From AC-37 sp034663685 (GTDB taxonomy: Bacteria > Actinomycetota > Thermoleophilia > Solirubrobacterales > Thermoleophilaceae), in NCBI GenBank assembly GCA_034663685.1, contig JAXDJC010000037.1:1-19155 (forward strand): DNA of 19,155 nucleotides, written 5' to 3'. Positions 1-6,885 of the stretch are shown one piece after another (position 1 is the stretch's first letter; each line of letters starts with the position of its first letter). The notes beneath the pieces are model-generated. The model saw nothing but the letters and a program-made list of their open reading frames with translations, did not search any database and was not told the DNA's origin. Made by a program: the position numbers and the translations under genes.

Positions 1-1067
1 CCGCGCAGGATCGAGATCGTGTCCTCAACGGTGGGCTCGTCCACCACCACCGGCTGAAAGCGGCGCTCGAGCGCGGCGTCCTTCTCGATGTGCTTGCGGT
101 ACTCGTCGAGCGTGGTCGCCCCGATGCAGTGCAGCTCGCCGCGGGCGAGCATCGGCTTGAGCATGTTGCCCGCGTCCATCGCACCCTCGGCCGCCCCCGC
201 GCCCACGACCGTGTGGAGCTCGTCGATGAAGAGCAGGATCCGCCCCTCGGCCGCCTTGACCTCGGTGAGCACGGCCTTGAGCCGCTCCTCGAACTCGCCG
301 CGGTACTTCGCGCCGGCCACGAGCGAGCCCATGTCGAGCGCGAACACGGTCTTGTCCTTGAGGCCCTCGGGCACGTCCCCGCGCACGATCCGCTGCGCCA
401 GCCCCTCCACGATCGCGGTCTTGCCCACGCCGGGGTCGCCCACGAGCACGGGGTTGTTCTTCGTCTTGCGCGAGAGGATCTGGATCACTCGGCGGATCTC
501 GCCGTCGCGGCCGATCACCGGGTCGAGCCGGCCCGCGCGCGCCTCCTCCACGAGGTCGCGGCCGTACTTCTCGAGCGCCTCGTAGGCCGACTCCGGCGTG
601 GCGCTCGTAACACGCTGGGCGCCGCGCACCTCGGTGAGGATCTGGAGCAGCGAATCGCGGGTCACGCCGTGCTCCGCGAGCAGCCGGCCGGCGGCGGTCG
701 ACGCCCCGGTGTCGGCGATCGCCAGCAGCAGGTGCTCCACCGACACGTACTCGTCCTTCAGGCGCCCGGCCTCGGACTCGGCGGCGTCGAGCAGGAGCCC
801 GAGCGCACGCGTGACCCGCACGTCGCCGGACGCGCCGGAGCCGCTCACGCTCGGCCGGCCCTCGAGCGCGCGCTCCAGGCCCGATCGCAGCGCGTCCGTG
901 TCCGCGCCGGCGCGCTCGATCAGGCGCGGCACGAGGCCCTCGGGCTGGTCGAGCAGGGCGAGCAGGAGGTGGTCCACGTCGACCTCGGTGTGGCCGTAGC
1001 GCAACGCCTTGGTCTGCGCGTCGTGCACCGCCTCCTGGGACTTCTGGGTCAGCTTGTTCGGGTCCAT
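1..1067 (-). CDS. clpB: ClpB disaggregase, N-terminal part (partial at window edge)
   Basis: ATP-dependent AAA+ disaggregase that resolubilises aggregated proteins with DnaK-DnaJ-GrpE. About 355 codons are visible, starting MDPNKLTQKSQEAV at an ATG whose first base is 1067; the gene continues past position 1. Residues 1-150 form a double Clp N-domain repeat. The first AAA module follows, with Walker A GDPGVGKTA (lysine about residue 216) and Walker B FIDELH (D282, E283). The middle domain, second AAA module and C-terminus lie outside the window, so assignment to ClpB rather than ClpA/ClpC rests on the N-domain sequence and on its place at the end of the dnaK operon. The start lies 19 bases inside the 3' end of cbpM in another frame, which suggests coupled translation. 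Overlapping open frames here are GC-driven shadows. Confidence 0.95.
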   Translation of the reverse strand, partial: MDPNKLTQKSQEAVHDAQTKALRYGHTEVDVDHLLLALLDQPEGLVPRLIERAGADTDALRSGLERALEGRPSVSGSGASGDVRVTRALGLLLDAAESEAGRLKDEYVSVEHLLLAIADTGASTAAGRLLAEHGVTRDSLLQILTEVRGAQRVTSATPESAYEALEKYGRDLVEEARAGRLDPVIGRDGEIRRVIQILSRKTKNNPVLVGDPGVGKTAIVEGLAQRIVRGDVPEGLKDKTVFALDMGSLVAGAKYRGEFEERLKAVLTEVKAAEGRILLFIDELHTVVGAGAAEGAMDAGNMLKPMLARGELHCIGATTLDEYRKHIEKDAALERRFQPVVVDEPTVEDTISILR

Positions 1068-1306
1068 CGCAGCCGCGCCTCCAGTTCGTCGATTCGGGCA
1101 AGCAGATCGCAGGCGAAGATCGCCGCGCCGTAGCTCAGGCCGAGGTCGCGGCGCAGGCGCGAGACCCGCGCCAACCGCGCCGCCGCGTCGATGGCGGCGG
1201 GGTCCACGGCGCCGAGCCGGATCAGCCGGCGCACGAGCTCGGGGTGGAGCCCGGCGCGGTCGGCGAGCACGTCCACCTCGAGGCGCACGAGCGCGGTGGT
1301 GGCCAT
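1049..1306 (-). CDS. cbpM: CbpM-like chaperone modulator (MerR-fold), 85 aa
   Basis: Small helical protein of 85 residues. In E. coli, CbpM binds the J-domain of the DnaJ homologue CbpA and inhibits it. Two segments match by eye: an N-terminal MerR-like part (LADRAGLHPELVRRLIRLG, then VDP) and a C-terminal helix with the LRRDLGLSYGAAIF pattern followed by a charged coiled tail (IDELEARLR). The ATG at 1306 overlaps the dnaJ stop as TGATG, and the 3' end overlaps the clpB start. The preceding DnaJ is of the zinc-finger-less CbpA type, the kind of partner CbpM needs. The actinobacterial repressor HspR is also a small MerR-fold protein at this operon position, so a DNA-binding role cannot be excluded. 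Longer versions of this frame run into dnaJ and are unlikely. Confidence 0.8.
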   Translation of the reverse strand: MATTALVRLEVDVLADRAGLHPELVRRLIRLGAVDPAAIDAAARLARVSRLRRDLGLSYGAAIFACDLLARIDELEARLRWTRTS

Positions 1307-2232
1307 CAGCGGCCTCCGCGCGGATCGAAGCTCGACACCTCGGCGAGGCGCTCGAACAGCTCGCGCTCCTCCTTCGCGAGCTCCTTCGGCACGTCGATCC
1401 TCACGCGCGCGTACAGGTCGCCGCTGCCCAGCCCCTGGCCGCGCAGCCGCAGCCTGCGCCCGCAGGAGGAGCCGGGCGGCACCTTCACTCGGCTGCTCCC
1501 GTCGAGGGTCGGGACCTCCACCGTGGCGCCAAGCGCGGCCTCCCACGGGGCCACCGGAAGGTCGGTGTGGAGGTCACGGCCCTCCACGCGAAAGCGCCGA
1601 TCGGGCTTCACCCGAACCCGGAGGAACAGGTCGCCCGCGGGCCCGCCGCCCATCCCCTCGCCGCCCTGTCCGGCCAGCCGGATCCGCTGCCCGTCGGTCA
1701 CGCCGGCGGGAATGTCGACCTGGTAGTCGCGCCCGTCGCCAAGGGTGATCTTGCGCCTGCCGCCCCGCGCCGCCTCCACGAGCGACAGCTCGAGCGTGGC
1801 CTCGTGATCGCCGCCGCGGGTGGAGAAGCCTTCGAACCCCCCGCTGCCGCCGCGGGCGCGCGCTCCCCGTCCGGGCGCTCCCCGTCCGCCGAAGAAGCTC
1901 TCGAAGAAGTCGCTGAAGTCGCCGCCGCCGAAGTCCACGCGCACGCCCTCGCCACCGAAGCCGTTGAACCCCTCGAACCCCTCGGCGCCCGACACGTCCT
2001 GGCCGGACTTCCAGTTCGCGCCGAGCCGGTCGTAGCGCTCGCGCTTCTCGTCGTCGCGTAGCACCTCGTAGGCCTCCGAGACCTCCTTGAAGCGCTCCTC
2101 CGCGTCGTCCTCCTTGCTCACGTCGGGGTGGTATTGCCGAGCGAGCTTGCGGTACGCGCGGCGAATGTCCTCGGTGCTCGCGTCGCGCGGCACGCCCAGC
2201 ACCTCGTAGTAGTCGCGGTAGCCGACTGCCAA
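1306..2232 (-). CDS. dnaJ: DnaJ/CbpA-type J-domain co-chaperone without zinc finger
   Basis: 308-residue Hsp40 that delivers clients to DnaK and stimulates its ATPase. The J-domain is at residues 5-70 with the HPD triad at 35-37. A Gly/Phe-rich linker (about 75-135, many GGF/GFG runs) leads to the DnaJ C-terminal beta-sandwich client-binding region (about 140-300). The four CxxCxGxG zinc repeats of class I DnaJ are absent, so this is a class II, CbpA-like protein. Translation must start at TTG (2232-2230), because the codon just upstream in the same frame is the grpE stop TGA. An AAGGAG Shine-Dalgarno-like run lies 12 bases before the TTG. It sits between grpE and cbpM in the chaperone operon. 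Confidence 0.93.
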   Translation of the reverse strand: MAVGYRDYYEVLGVPRDASTEDIRRAYRKLARQYHPDVSKEDDAEERFKEVSEAYEVLRDDEKRERYDRLGANWKSGQDVSGAEGFEGFNGFGGEGVRVDFGGGDFSDFFESFFGGRGAPGRGARARGGSGGFEGFSTRGGDHEATLELSLVEAARGGRRKITLGDGRDYQVDIPAGVTDGQRIRLAGQGGEGMGGGPAGDLFLRVRVKPDRRFRVEGRDLHTDLPVAPWEAALGATVEVPTLDGSSRVKVPPGSSCGRRLRLRGQGLGSGDLYARVRIDVPKELAKEERELFERLAEVSSFDPRGGR

Positions 2233-2754
2233 TCAGCCCTCGCTCTCCTTCGACACGATCACCTGCGCGGGCCGCAGCACGCGATCGCCGAGCGCGTAGC
2301 CCGAGCGAGCCACCTGCACGACCGTGTGCGGCGCCACGTTCTGCGCGGCCACGACGCCGACCGCCTCGTGACGCTCGGGATCGAAGCGCTCGCCGGCGCT
2401 GCCGAGGCGGGTGACCCCCTGGCGCTCGAGCGTGGCCTCCATCTGCTCGAGCACGGCGCGCAGGCCAACGGCCAGCGGGCTCTCCGGCTGCGCCATGAGC
2501 AGGGCCCGCTCCACGCTGTCCACGCTCTCGAGCCACTCGCGGAGCTGGGCCTCCCTGCTCTCGGCCACCCGGCGCTCGACCTCGCGGGCCGACCGCTTGC
2601 GGTAGTTGTCCAGATCGGCGCGGGCGCGCTTGAAGCGATCCTCCGACTCGGCGAGCTGCGCCGCCAAGTCGGGCCGGTGCTCCTCAGCCCGTTGCTCCTC
2701 CGGCTCCGGCTCCGCCTCCGCCACCAGGGGCTCGCCGCCGGGTTGCTCACTCAC
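2233..2754 (-). CDS. grpE: GrpE nucleotide-exchange factor
   Basis: 173-residue cochaperone that releases ADP from DnaK. An acidic, disordered N-terminus (about 1-28, Glu/Pro rich) leads into a long helix (about 30-100) containing the family pattern FKRARADLDNYRKR. A C-terminal beta domain follows, with RFDPERHEAVG and the terminal PAQVIVSK. Length is normal. The start is GTG at 2754, eight bases inside the 3' end of dnaK. No strong Shine-Dalgarno sits at the usual distance, so translation is probably coupled to dnaK. The stop TGA is directly followed, in the same reading frame, by the TTG start of dnaJ. Confidence 0.95.
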   Translation of the reverse strand: MSEQPGGEPLVAEAEPEPEEQRAEEHRPDLAAQLAESEDRFKRARADLDNYRKRSAREVERRVAESREAQLREWLESVDSVERALLMAQPESPLAVGLRAVLEQMEATLERQGVTRLGSAGERFDPERHEAVGVVAAQNVAPHTVVQVARSGYALGDRVLRPAQVIVSKESEG

Positions 2755-4654
2755 GTGTGAACTCAGCGTCGATCACCTCTTCGTCGCCGGCGGCGCCATT
2801 CGCGGCGGCGCCGTTGGCGTTGCCGGCCCCGTTCGCGCCGCTCGGCGCCCCGGACGCCGCGGCCGTGCTCGGCAGCGCCTGGACCACCTGCTGGAGGTCG
2901 GATATCAGCGGCCTGACCCGATCGAGCCCGGCCTGCTCCTCGATCGCCGCGCGCGCGTCCGCCACCAGCTGCTCGGCGCGCGCCTTCTCGTGCACCGGCA
3001 GGCTCGCCTGGAGCTCCTGAACGAGCTGCTCGGCCCGGTACGCAAGCGAGTCGAGCTCGTTGCGCGCGTCGATCTCCTCACGGCGGCGCCTGTCCTCGGC
3101 GGCGTGCTCCTCCGCCTCGCGCACCATCCGCTCGACATCGGACTGGTCGAGGTTGGTCGTCTCGGTGATCGTGACCTTCTGCTCGGCGCCGGTCTCCTTG
3201 TCGCGTGCAGACACGTTCAGGATCCCGTTGGCATCCACGTCGAACGTCACCTCGACCTGCGGCTCGCCGCGCGGCGCCGGGCGGATTCCCTCGAGGCGGA
3301 ACCGCGCGAGCTGCCTGTTGTCGCTCGCCAGCTCGCGCTCGCCCTGAAGCACCACCACGTCAACCGCCGTCTGGTTGTCCTCGGCCGTCGAGAACGTCTC
3401 GGTCCGCCGCGCCGGGATCGTGGTGTTGCGCTCGATCACCTTGGTCATCACCCCGCCGAGGGTCTCCAGGCCGAGCGAGAGGGGGATCACGTCGAGCAGC
3501 ACGACGTCCTCCACCTCGCCCTTGAGCACGCCCGCCTGCAGCGCCGCCCCGATGGCGACGACCTCGTCGGGGTTCACCGTCATGTTCGGGTCCTTGCCGC
3601 CCGTCAGGCGGCGCACCAGGTCCTGAACGGCGGGGATCCTCGTCGAGCCGCCCACGAGGATCACCTCGTCGATGTCGTCGGCCGTCAGCTTGGCGTCCGA
3701 GAGCGCCTGCTCCACGGGCCCGCGAGTTCGCTCCACGAGGTCGCGCGTTAGCTCGTCGAACTTCGCCCGCGACAGCGAGCTGTTGAGGTGCTTGGGACCC
3801 GACGCGTCCGCGGTGACGAACGGCAGGTTGATCTGGGTCGCGGTGGTGGAGGACAGCTCGACCTTTGCGCGCTCGGCCGCCTCGTAGAGGCGCTGGAGCG
3901 CCTGCGGATCGTCGCGCAGGTCGATCCCCTGGTCGCGCTTGAACTCGTCCGCCAGCCAGTCCACCACGCGCTTGTCGAAGTCGTCGCCGCCGAGGTGGCC
4001 GTCGCCGCTCGTGGAGCGCACCTCGACCACACCGTCGCCCACGTCGAGTAGCGAGACGTCGAACGTGCCGCCGCCGAGATCGAACACCAAGACGGTCTCC
4101 GACCCCTTCTTGTCGAGCCCGTACGCGAGCGCGGCCGCGGTCGGCTCGTTGATGATCCTCAGCACCTCGAGCCCGGCGATCTTGCCGGCGTCCTTGGTGG
4201 CCTGACGCTGGGCGTCGTTGAAGTAGGCGGGGACCGTGACCACGGCCTCGGTCACCTTCTCGCCCAGCGACTTCGCGGCGTCGTCGGCGAGCTTGCGAAG
4301 GATCAGCCCGGAGATCTCCTCCGGCGAGTACTGCTTACCGCGCACGTCGAAGCGCACCGCACCCCCGGGGCCCTCCACGACCTTGTAGGTGACGGCCTTG
4401 GCCTCCTCGTCCACCTCTCCCCACTTGCGGCCGATGAAGCGCTTGGCCGAGTAGATGGTCGCCTGGGGGTTGAGGATCGCCTGGCGCCGGGCCACCTGGC
4501 CCACCAGTCGCTGGCCGTCGTCGGTGAAGGCGACCACGGACGGGGTGACTCGCGCGCCCTCCGAGTTCGGGATGACCTCCGCCTGCCCGCCCTCCATCGT
4601 CGCGGCGACGACGGAGTTGGTGGTGCCCAGATCGATGCCTACGGCCTTCGCCAT
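2747..4654 (-). CDS. dnaK: Hsp70 chaperone DnaK
   Basis: 635-residue cytosolic Hsp70. The ATPase domain (about 1-385) carries the signatures IDLGTTNS, VFDLGGGTFDVS and ILVGGSTRIPAVQ. The substrate-binding domain (about 390-505) includes VEVTFDVDANGILNVSA. The lid follows, then a disordered Gly/Asn/Ala tail ending DAEFTRE. The ATG at 4654 is preceded by AGGAG with a normal spacer. A segment at about residues 78-100 (following KRFIGRKW) makes the N-lobe about 20 residues longer than in Bacillus or Mycobacterium DnaK, resembling the insert of Gram-negative Hsp70s. It is the first gene of the operon, with a candidate promoter at 4688-4715, and its 3' end overlaps grpE by 8 bases. Confidence 0.98.
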   Translation of the reverse strand: MAKAVGIDLGTTNSVVAATMEGGQAEVIPNSEGARVTPSVVAFTDDGQRLVGQVARRQAILNPQATIYSAKRFIGRKWGEVDEEAKAVTYKVVEGPGGAVRFDVRGKQYSPEEISGLILRKLADDAAKSLGEKVTEAVVTVPAYFNDAQRQATKDAGKIAGLEVLRIINEPTAAALAYGLDKKGSETVLVFDLGGGTFDVSLLDVGDGVVEVRSTSGDGHLGGDDFDKRVVDWLADEFKRDQGIDLRDDPQALQRLYEAAERAKVELSSTTATQINLPFVTADASGPKHLNSSLSRAKFDELTRDLVERTRGPVEQALSDAKLTADDIDEVILVGGSTRIPAVQDLVRRLTGGKDPNMTVNPDEVVAIGAALQAGVLKGEVEDVVLLDVIPLSLGLETLGGVMTKVIERNTTIPARRTETFSTAEDNQTAVDVVVLQGERELASDNRQLARFRLEGIRPAPRGEPQVEVTFDVDANGILNVSARDKETGAEQKVTITETTNLDQSDVERMVREAEEHAAEDRRRREEIDARNELDSLAYRAEQLVQELQASLPVHEKARAEQLVADARAAIEEQAGLDRVRPLISDLQQVVQALPSTAAASGAPSGANGAGNANGAAANGAAGDEEVIDAEFTRE

Positions 4655-4687
4655 GCCCGGCTCCTCTCGCAGTTGCGTTCACCCCTG

Positions 4688-4715
4688 GCTGTAGGGCGTC
4701 GGAGGGGCGGTTCAA
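4688..4715 (-). promoter_or_regulatory. Candidate dnaK operon promoter
   Basis: On the minus strand, TTGAAC (-35, 4715-4710), a 16-base spacer and TACAGC (-10, 4693-4688). A start site near 4681 would leave a leader of about 27 bases containing the AGGAG before the dnaK ATG. The -10 lacks the final T of TANNNT but is preceded by CC, as in other -10 candidates here. No complete CIRCE or HAIR operator is visible. Confidence 0.4.
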
Positions 4716-4722
4716 GGGGCGC

Positions 4723-5595
4723 GTGAGGCACGAGTGCTCAGGTGCCAAAGAGGAGTACAGTCCGAGAGGACCTGCCCCGGCGCGCATCTGGGATGGACGG
4801 CTGGCTTCAGCGGATCCAAGCGGAGGACGGCGCCTCCCGCGGGAGCGGGAGCAGGAGCTCGTCGTCGCCGTCGAGCAGGGCGATCGCGAAGCGTGCGAGG
4901 AGCTGGTTGCAGCGTTCATGCCCGCGATCGGCGGCGTGGCTCGTCACTACAGGCACTCGTCGTCCGTAAGCCGGGAGGAGCTGCTTCAGGAGGGAGTGGT
5001 CGGTCTCCTGCGGGCGGCCGCTCGCTACGACGTAAGCCTGGGCACGCCGTTCTGGGCCTACGCCTCGTGGTGGATTCGCCAGGCCATGCAGCAGCTCGTG
5101 GCCGAGGTGACCGGCCCCGTGGTGCTGTCCGACCGGGCGGCGCGCCAGCTCGCACGCCTCAAGAACGCGCGGCGGGACCACGTGCTCGAGCACCGGGTCG
5201 AGCCGTCGGCGGCCGATCTCGTGGAGGCGACCGAGCTGACCGGGGAGCAGGTGGACAGCCTGCTCGCGATCGAACGGCCGCAGCTGGGGCTCGACGAGCC
5301 GCTCGGCGACAGCGAGGGATCGGCGAGCCTGGGCGAGCTGCTGCCGGACCCGGTCTCCGAGGACGAGTACGACCGTGTGGTCGACCGGCTGGAGGTGGAG
5401 GACCTGGGTCGCCTCTCGGAGGAGCTCGGCGAGCGCGAGCGGACCATCGTGTACGCGCACTACGGCCTCGGCCGGCCGGCCGAGACCCTGCGCGAGATCG
5501 CCGGCCCTCTCGGTGTGAGCGTGGAGCGGGTGCGGCAGATCGAGGAGCGGGCGCTCGAGAAGCTGCGCCAGGCCGCTGCGACTCCCGGATCTTGA
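4723..5595 (+). CDS. Sigma-70 family RNA polymerase sigma factor
   Basis: 290-residue sigma factor, divergent from dnaK. Region 1.2/2.1 begins around residue 38 (REREQELVVAVEQGDREA). Region 2.3-2.4 is at about 101-125 (RYDVSLGTPFWAYASWWIRQAM). A region 3-like segment is at about 140-190. Region 4 ends with a helix-turn-helix at about 256-285 (LREIAGPLGVSVERVRQIEE). Having regions 2, 3 and 4 but no long region 1.1 makes it a group 2/3 alternative sigma rather than an ECF factor. The start is uncertain: GTG at 4723 is the only standard in-frame start before region 1.2 and has a poor ribosome-binding site. The residue 1-35 segment looks unstructured. The next gene encodes a candidate anti-sigma regulator. 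Confidence 0.9.
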   Translation: MRHECSGAKEEYSPRGPAPARIWDGRLASADPSGGRRLPREREQELVVAVEQGDREACEELVAAFMPAIGGVARHYRHSSSVSREELLQEGVVGLLRAAARYDVSLGTPFWAYASWWIRQAMQQLVAEVTGPVVLSDRAARQLARLKNARRDHVLEHRVEPSAADLVEATELTGEQVDSLLAIERPQLGLDEPLGDSEGSASLGELLPDPVSEDEYDRVVDRLEVEDLGRLSEELGERERTIVYAHYGLGRPAETLREIAGPLGVSVERVRQIEERALEKLRQAAATPGS

Positions 5596-5608
5596 ACCCT
5601 CGAGCCCC

Positions 5609-5636
5609 TTGTTAAAGCCCGCTCGTGGCCTACGCT
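5609..5636 (+). promoter_or_regulatory. Candidate promoter for a leaderless MEDS/ATPase gene
   Basis: TTGTTA (5609-5614), a 16-base spacer and TACGCT (5631-5636). A start site 6-8 bases further on falls within a few bases of the ATG at 5647. There is no spaced Shine-Dalgarno, so the transcript is probably leaderless. Independent transcription from the sigma gene is implied. Confidence 0.5.
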
Positions 5637-5646
5637 GGGGTAAGGG

Positions 5647-6564
5647 ATGGATTCGCACACAGCCCAGTTACGCCATAGCGCGATGGTGTACGAGTCCGAC
5701 GCTGCATACGTCGGGCGCTCCGTCCCCTTCCTGAAGGAGGGTCTCGAGGCCGGCGAGGCGGCCATCGTGTCGGGATCGCGCGACCGGGTGGCGCTGATCC
5801 GCGAGGGACTCGGCGACGCCGCCGCCGGCGTCACGTTCGTCGACTCCTCCGGCGTGTACACACGCCCGGCACGCACCACCGCCACCTACTACGCCACGTT
5901 CCTCCGGCACCTCGAGAGCGCTCCGGCGGTGCGGGCGATCGCCGAGCTGGAGCCCGGCCCGACCCACGTCGAGTGGGACCAGTGGCTCGCCTACGAGGCG
6001 ATCGTGAACCGCTCGTACACACACCTGCCCGTGTGGGTCATCTGCACCTACAACGCGCAGGTGCTGCCCGATCGCCTGGTCGAGACCGCCCTGCGCACGC
6101 ACCCCGAGCTCGTCACGGACGAGCCGCACGAGAACTCACGCTTCGAGGAGCCCGAGGCGCTGTTGCGCGGGCTGAGCCCGGTGCCCGAGCCGCTGCCGGA
6201 GCTCCGCTCGATGGCGCCGGGCCACGACCTCGAGTCGCTCCGCGAGCGCCTCGCCCGGGAGCTCAACGCCGCCGGCGTGCCCGAGTCGCGCGCTCTCGAC
6301 ATGCTGATCGCGGCCACCGAGGTGGCGCGCAACGCGTGGGAGTACGGCGACGGGCCGACGCTGATGCGCACCGGTCGCGCGCACGGCCGCTTCGTGTGCG
6401 AGGTGATCGACGCCGGTCCCGGATTCGACGACCCGCTCGCCGGCTACGTGGTGCCGGGGAACGGCAACCATGCGGGGACCGGGCTCTGGGTGGTGCGCCA
6501 GATCACATGGCGGCTCGAGTTCCTGCGAACCGCCGAGGGCTTCACCGCTCGCATCTGGCTCTGA
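5647..6564 (+). CDS. MEDS sensory domain fused to an RsbW-like anti-sigma ATPase domain
   Basis: 305-residue cytosolic signalling protein. Residues 1-165 resemble the MEDS/DcmR-type sensory domain (LRHSAMVYES near the start, VPFLKEGLEAGEAAIVS, then THVEWDQWLAYEAIVN). The C-terminal part (about 190-305) is a GHKL ATPase of the RsbW/SpoIIAB anti-sigma class, with N-box AATEVARNAWEYG (N229), G1-box IDAGPGFDDP (D255) and G2-like AGTGLWVVRQI. Such fusions are common in Thermoleophilia and are usually annotated as anti-sigma or RsbA-type regulators. It lies 51 bases after the sigma factor, so that protein is its likely target. The ligand of the MEDS part cannot be told from sequence. ATG at 5647 is chosen because the domain begins at once and a -10 lies just upstream. 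Confidence 0.87.
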   Translation: MDSHTAQLRHSAMVYESDAAYVGRSVPFLKEGLEAGEAAIVSGSRDRVALIREGLGDAAAGVTFVDSSGVYTRPARTTATYYATFLRHLESAPAVRAIAELEPGPTHVEWDQWLAYEAIVNRSYTHLPVWVICTYNAQVLPDRLVETALRTHPELVTDEPHENSRFEEPEALLRGLSPVPEPLPELRSMAPGHDLESLRERLARELNAAGVPESRALDMLIAATEVARNAWEYGDGPTLMRTGRAHGRFVCEVIDAGPGFDDPLAGYVVPGNGNHAGTGLWVVRQITWRLEFLRTAEGFTARIWL

Positions 6565-6587
6565 CGCGCAGGGTCCTCACCTGCGCG
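6565..6587 (+). terminator. Stem-loop directly after the MEDS/ATPase stop
   Basis: Perfect 8-bp stem: CGCGCAGG (6565-6572), a 7-base loop, CCTGCGCG (6580-6587), beginning on the base after the stop codon. There is no T-tract, as is common for high-GC actinobacterial hairpin terminators. Confidence 0.5.
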
Positions 6588-6596
6588 CCGCGGGGG

Positions 6597-6624
6597 TTGT
6601 CACCCGCCCGCCGCGACCTATGGA
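6597..6624 (+). promoter_or_regulatory. Candidate promoter for the microprotein-thioredoxin pair
   Basis: TTGTCA (6597-6602), a 16-base spacer and TATGGA (6619-6624), just after the terminator-like hairpin. Start-site prediction near 6631 gives a leader of about 115 bases that contains the nested hairpin at 6675-6730. Confidence 0.42.
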
Positions 6625-6674
6625 AAGCGGCGATGCGACACGTTCCATCGTCCGGGTGCACTTCCCCCGCCCGG

Positions 6675-6730
6675 TGGGCCGGTGCGCGGGAGCACCTCCC
6701 CTTTCGAGGCTCCCGCGGCCGGCCGGCCCA
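6675..6730 (+). promoter_or_regulatory. Nested hairpin in the 5' leader
   Basis: Two perfectly paired helices are stacked. The outer one is TGGGCCGG (6675-6682) with CCGGCCCA (6723-6730). The inner one is CGCGGGAGC (6685-6693) with GCTCCCGCG (6709-6717), closing a 15-base loop. The structure ends 15 bases before the GTG at 6746, and the Shine-Dalgarno AGAGGAG lies in the gap. An alternative short GGGAG/CTCCC pairing (6688-6692 with 6696-6700) competes with the inner helix. It could be an attenuator, a stabilising leader or a protein-binding site; no known riboswitch class is recognised. Confidence 0.5.
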
Positions 6731-6745
6731 TCGCAGAGGAGCCGC

Positions 6746-6883
6746 GTGGACGCGATCGTGACCGTCCTGGTCAGCCTGTTGATCGTGGCCGTGGAGATCT
6801 TCTTCGTCCTGCTCATCGGCGCGCCGGACCTGCTCGTCCGGGGCCTGCGCCGCCTGATCGGCCGCAGCCCGGCCGCCTCGTAG
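6746..6883 (+). CDS. 45-residue single-pass membrane microprotein
   Basis: GTG-started ORF of 45 codons. Residues 4-26 are strongly hydrophobic (TVLVSLLIVAVEIFFVLLIG), one membrane span. A short basic tail follows (VRGLRRLIGR), predicting a cytoplasmic C-terminus by the positive-inside rule. AGAGGAG lies 4-6 bases upstream of the GTG, the best ribosome-binding site in the area. A longer version of the frame reads back into the hairpin and the previous gene and is not credible. The stop is two bases before the thioredoxin ATG, so the two are likely co-translated. I do not recognise a family; a conserved microprotein or a membrane tether are both possible. Confidence 0.65.
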   Translation: MDAIVTVLVSLLIVAVEIFFVLLIGAPDLLVRGLRRLIGRSPAAS

Positions 6884-6885
6884 AG

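Noticed and set aside
25..1101. Long alternative frames over clpB, dnaK, the kinase and other genes (for example 9742-12333 minus)
   Set aside because: They lie antiparallel or out of frame to genes with clear domain motifs, have Arg/Ala/Gly-heavy composition, and reflect the scarcity of stop codons in GC-rich DNA.
4732..4740. CIRCE operator for HrcA near dnaK
   Set aside because: Only one half-site (GAGTGCTCA, one base off consensus) is present. No matching TTAGCACTC half lies nine bases away on either side, and it lies beyond the candidate promoter.
4793..4969. ATG at 4793 as the sigma factor start, with TACAGT at 4756 as its -10
   Set aside because: The ATG is out of frame with the sigma gene, and using it would require a frameshift for which there is no evidence.
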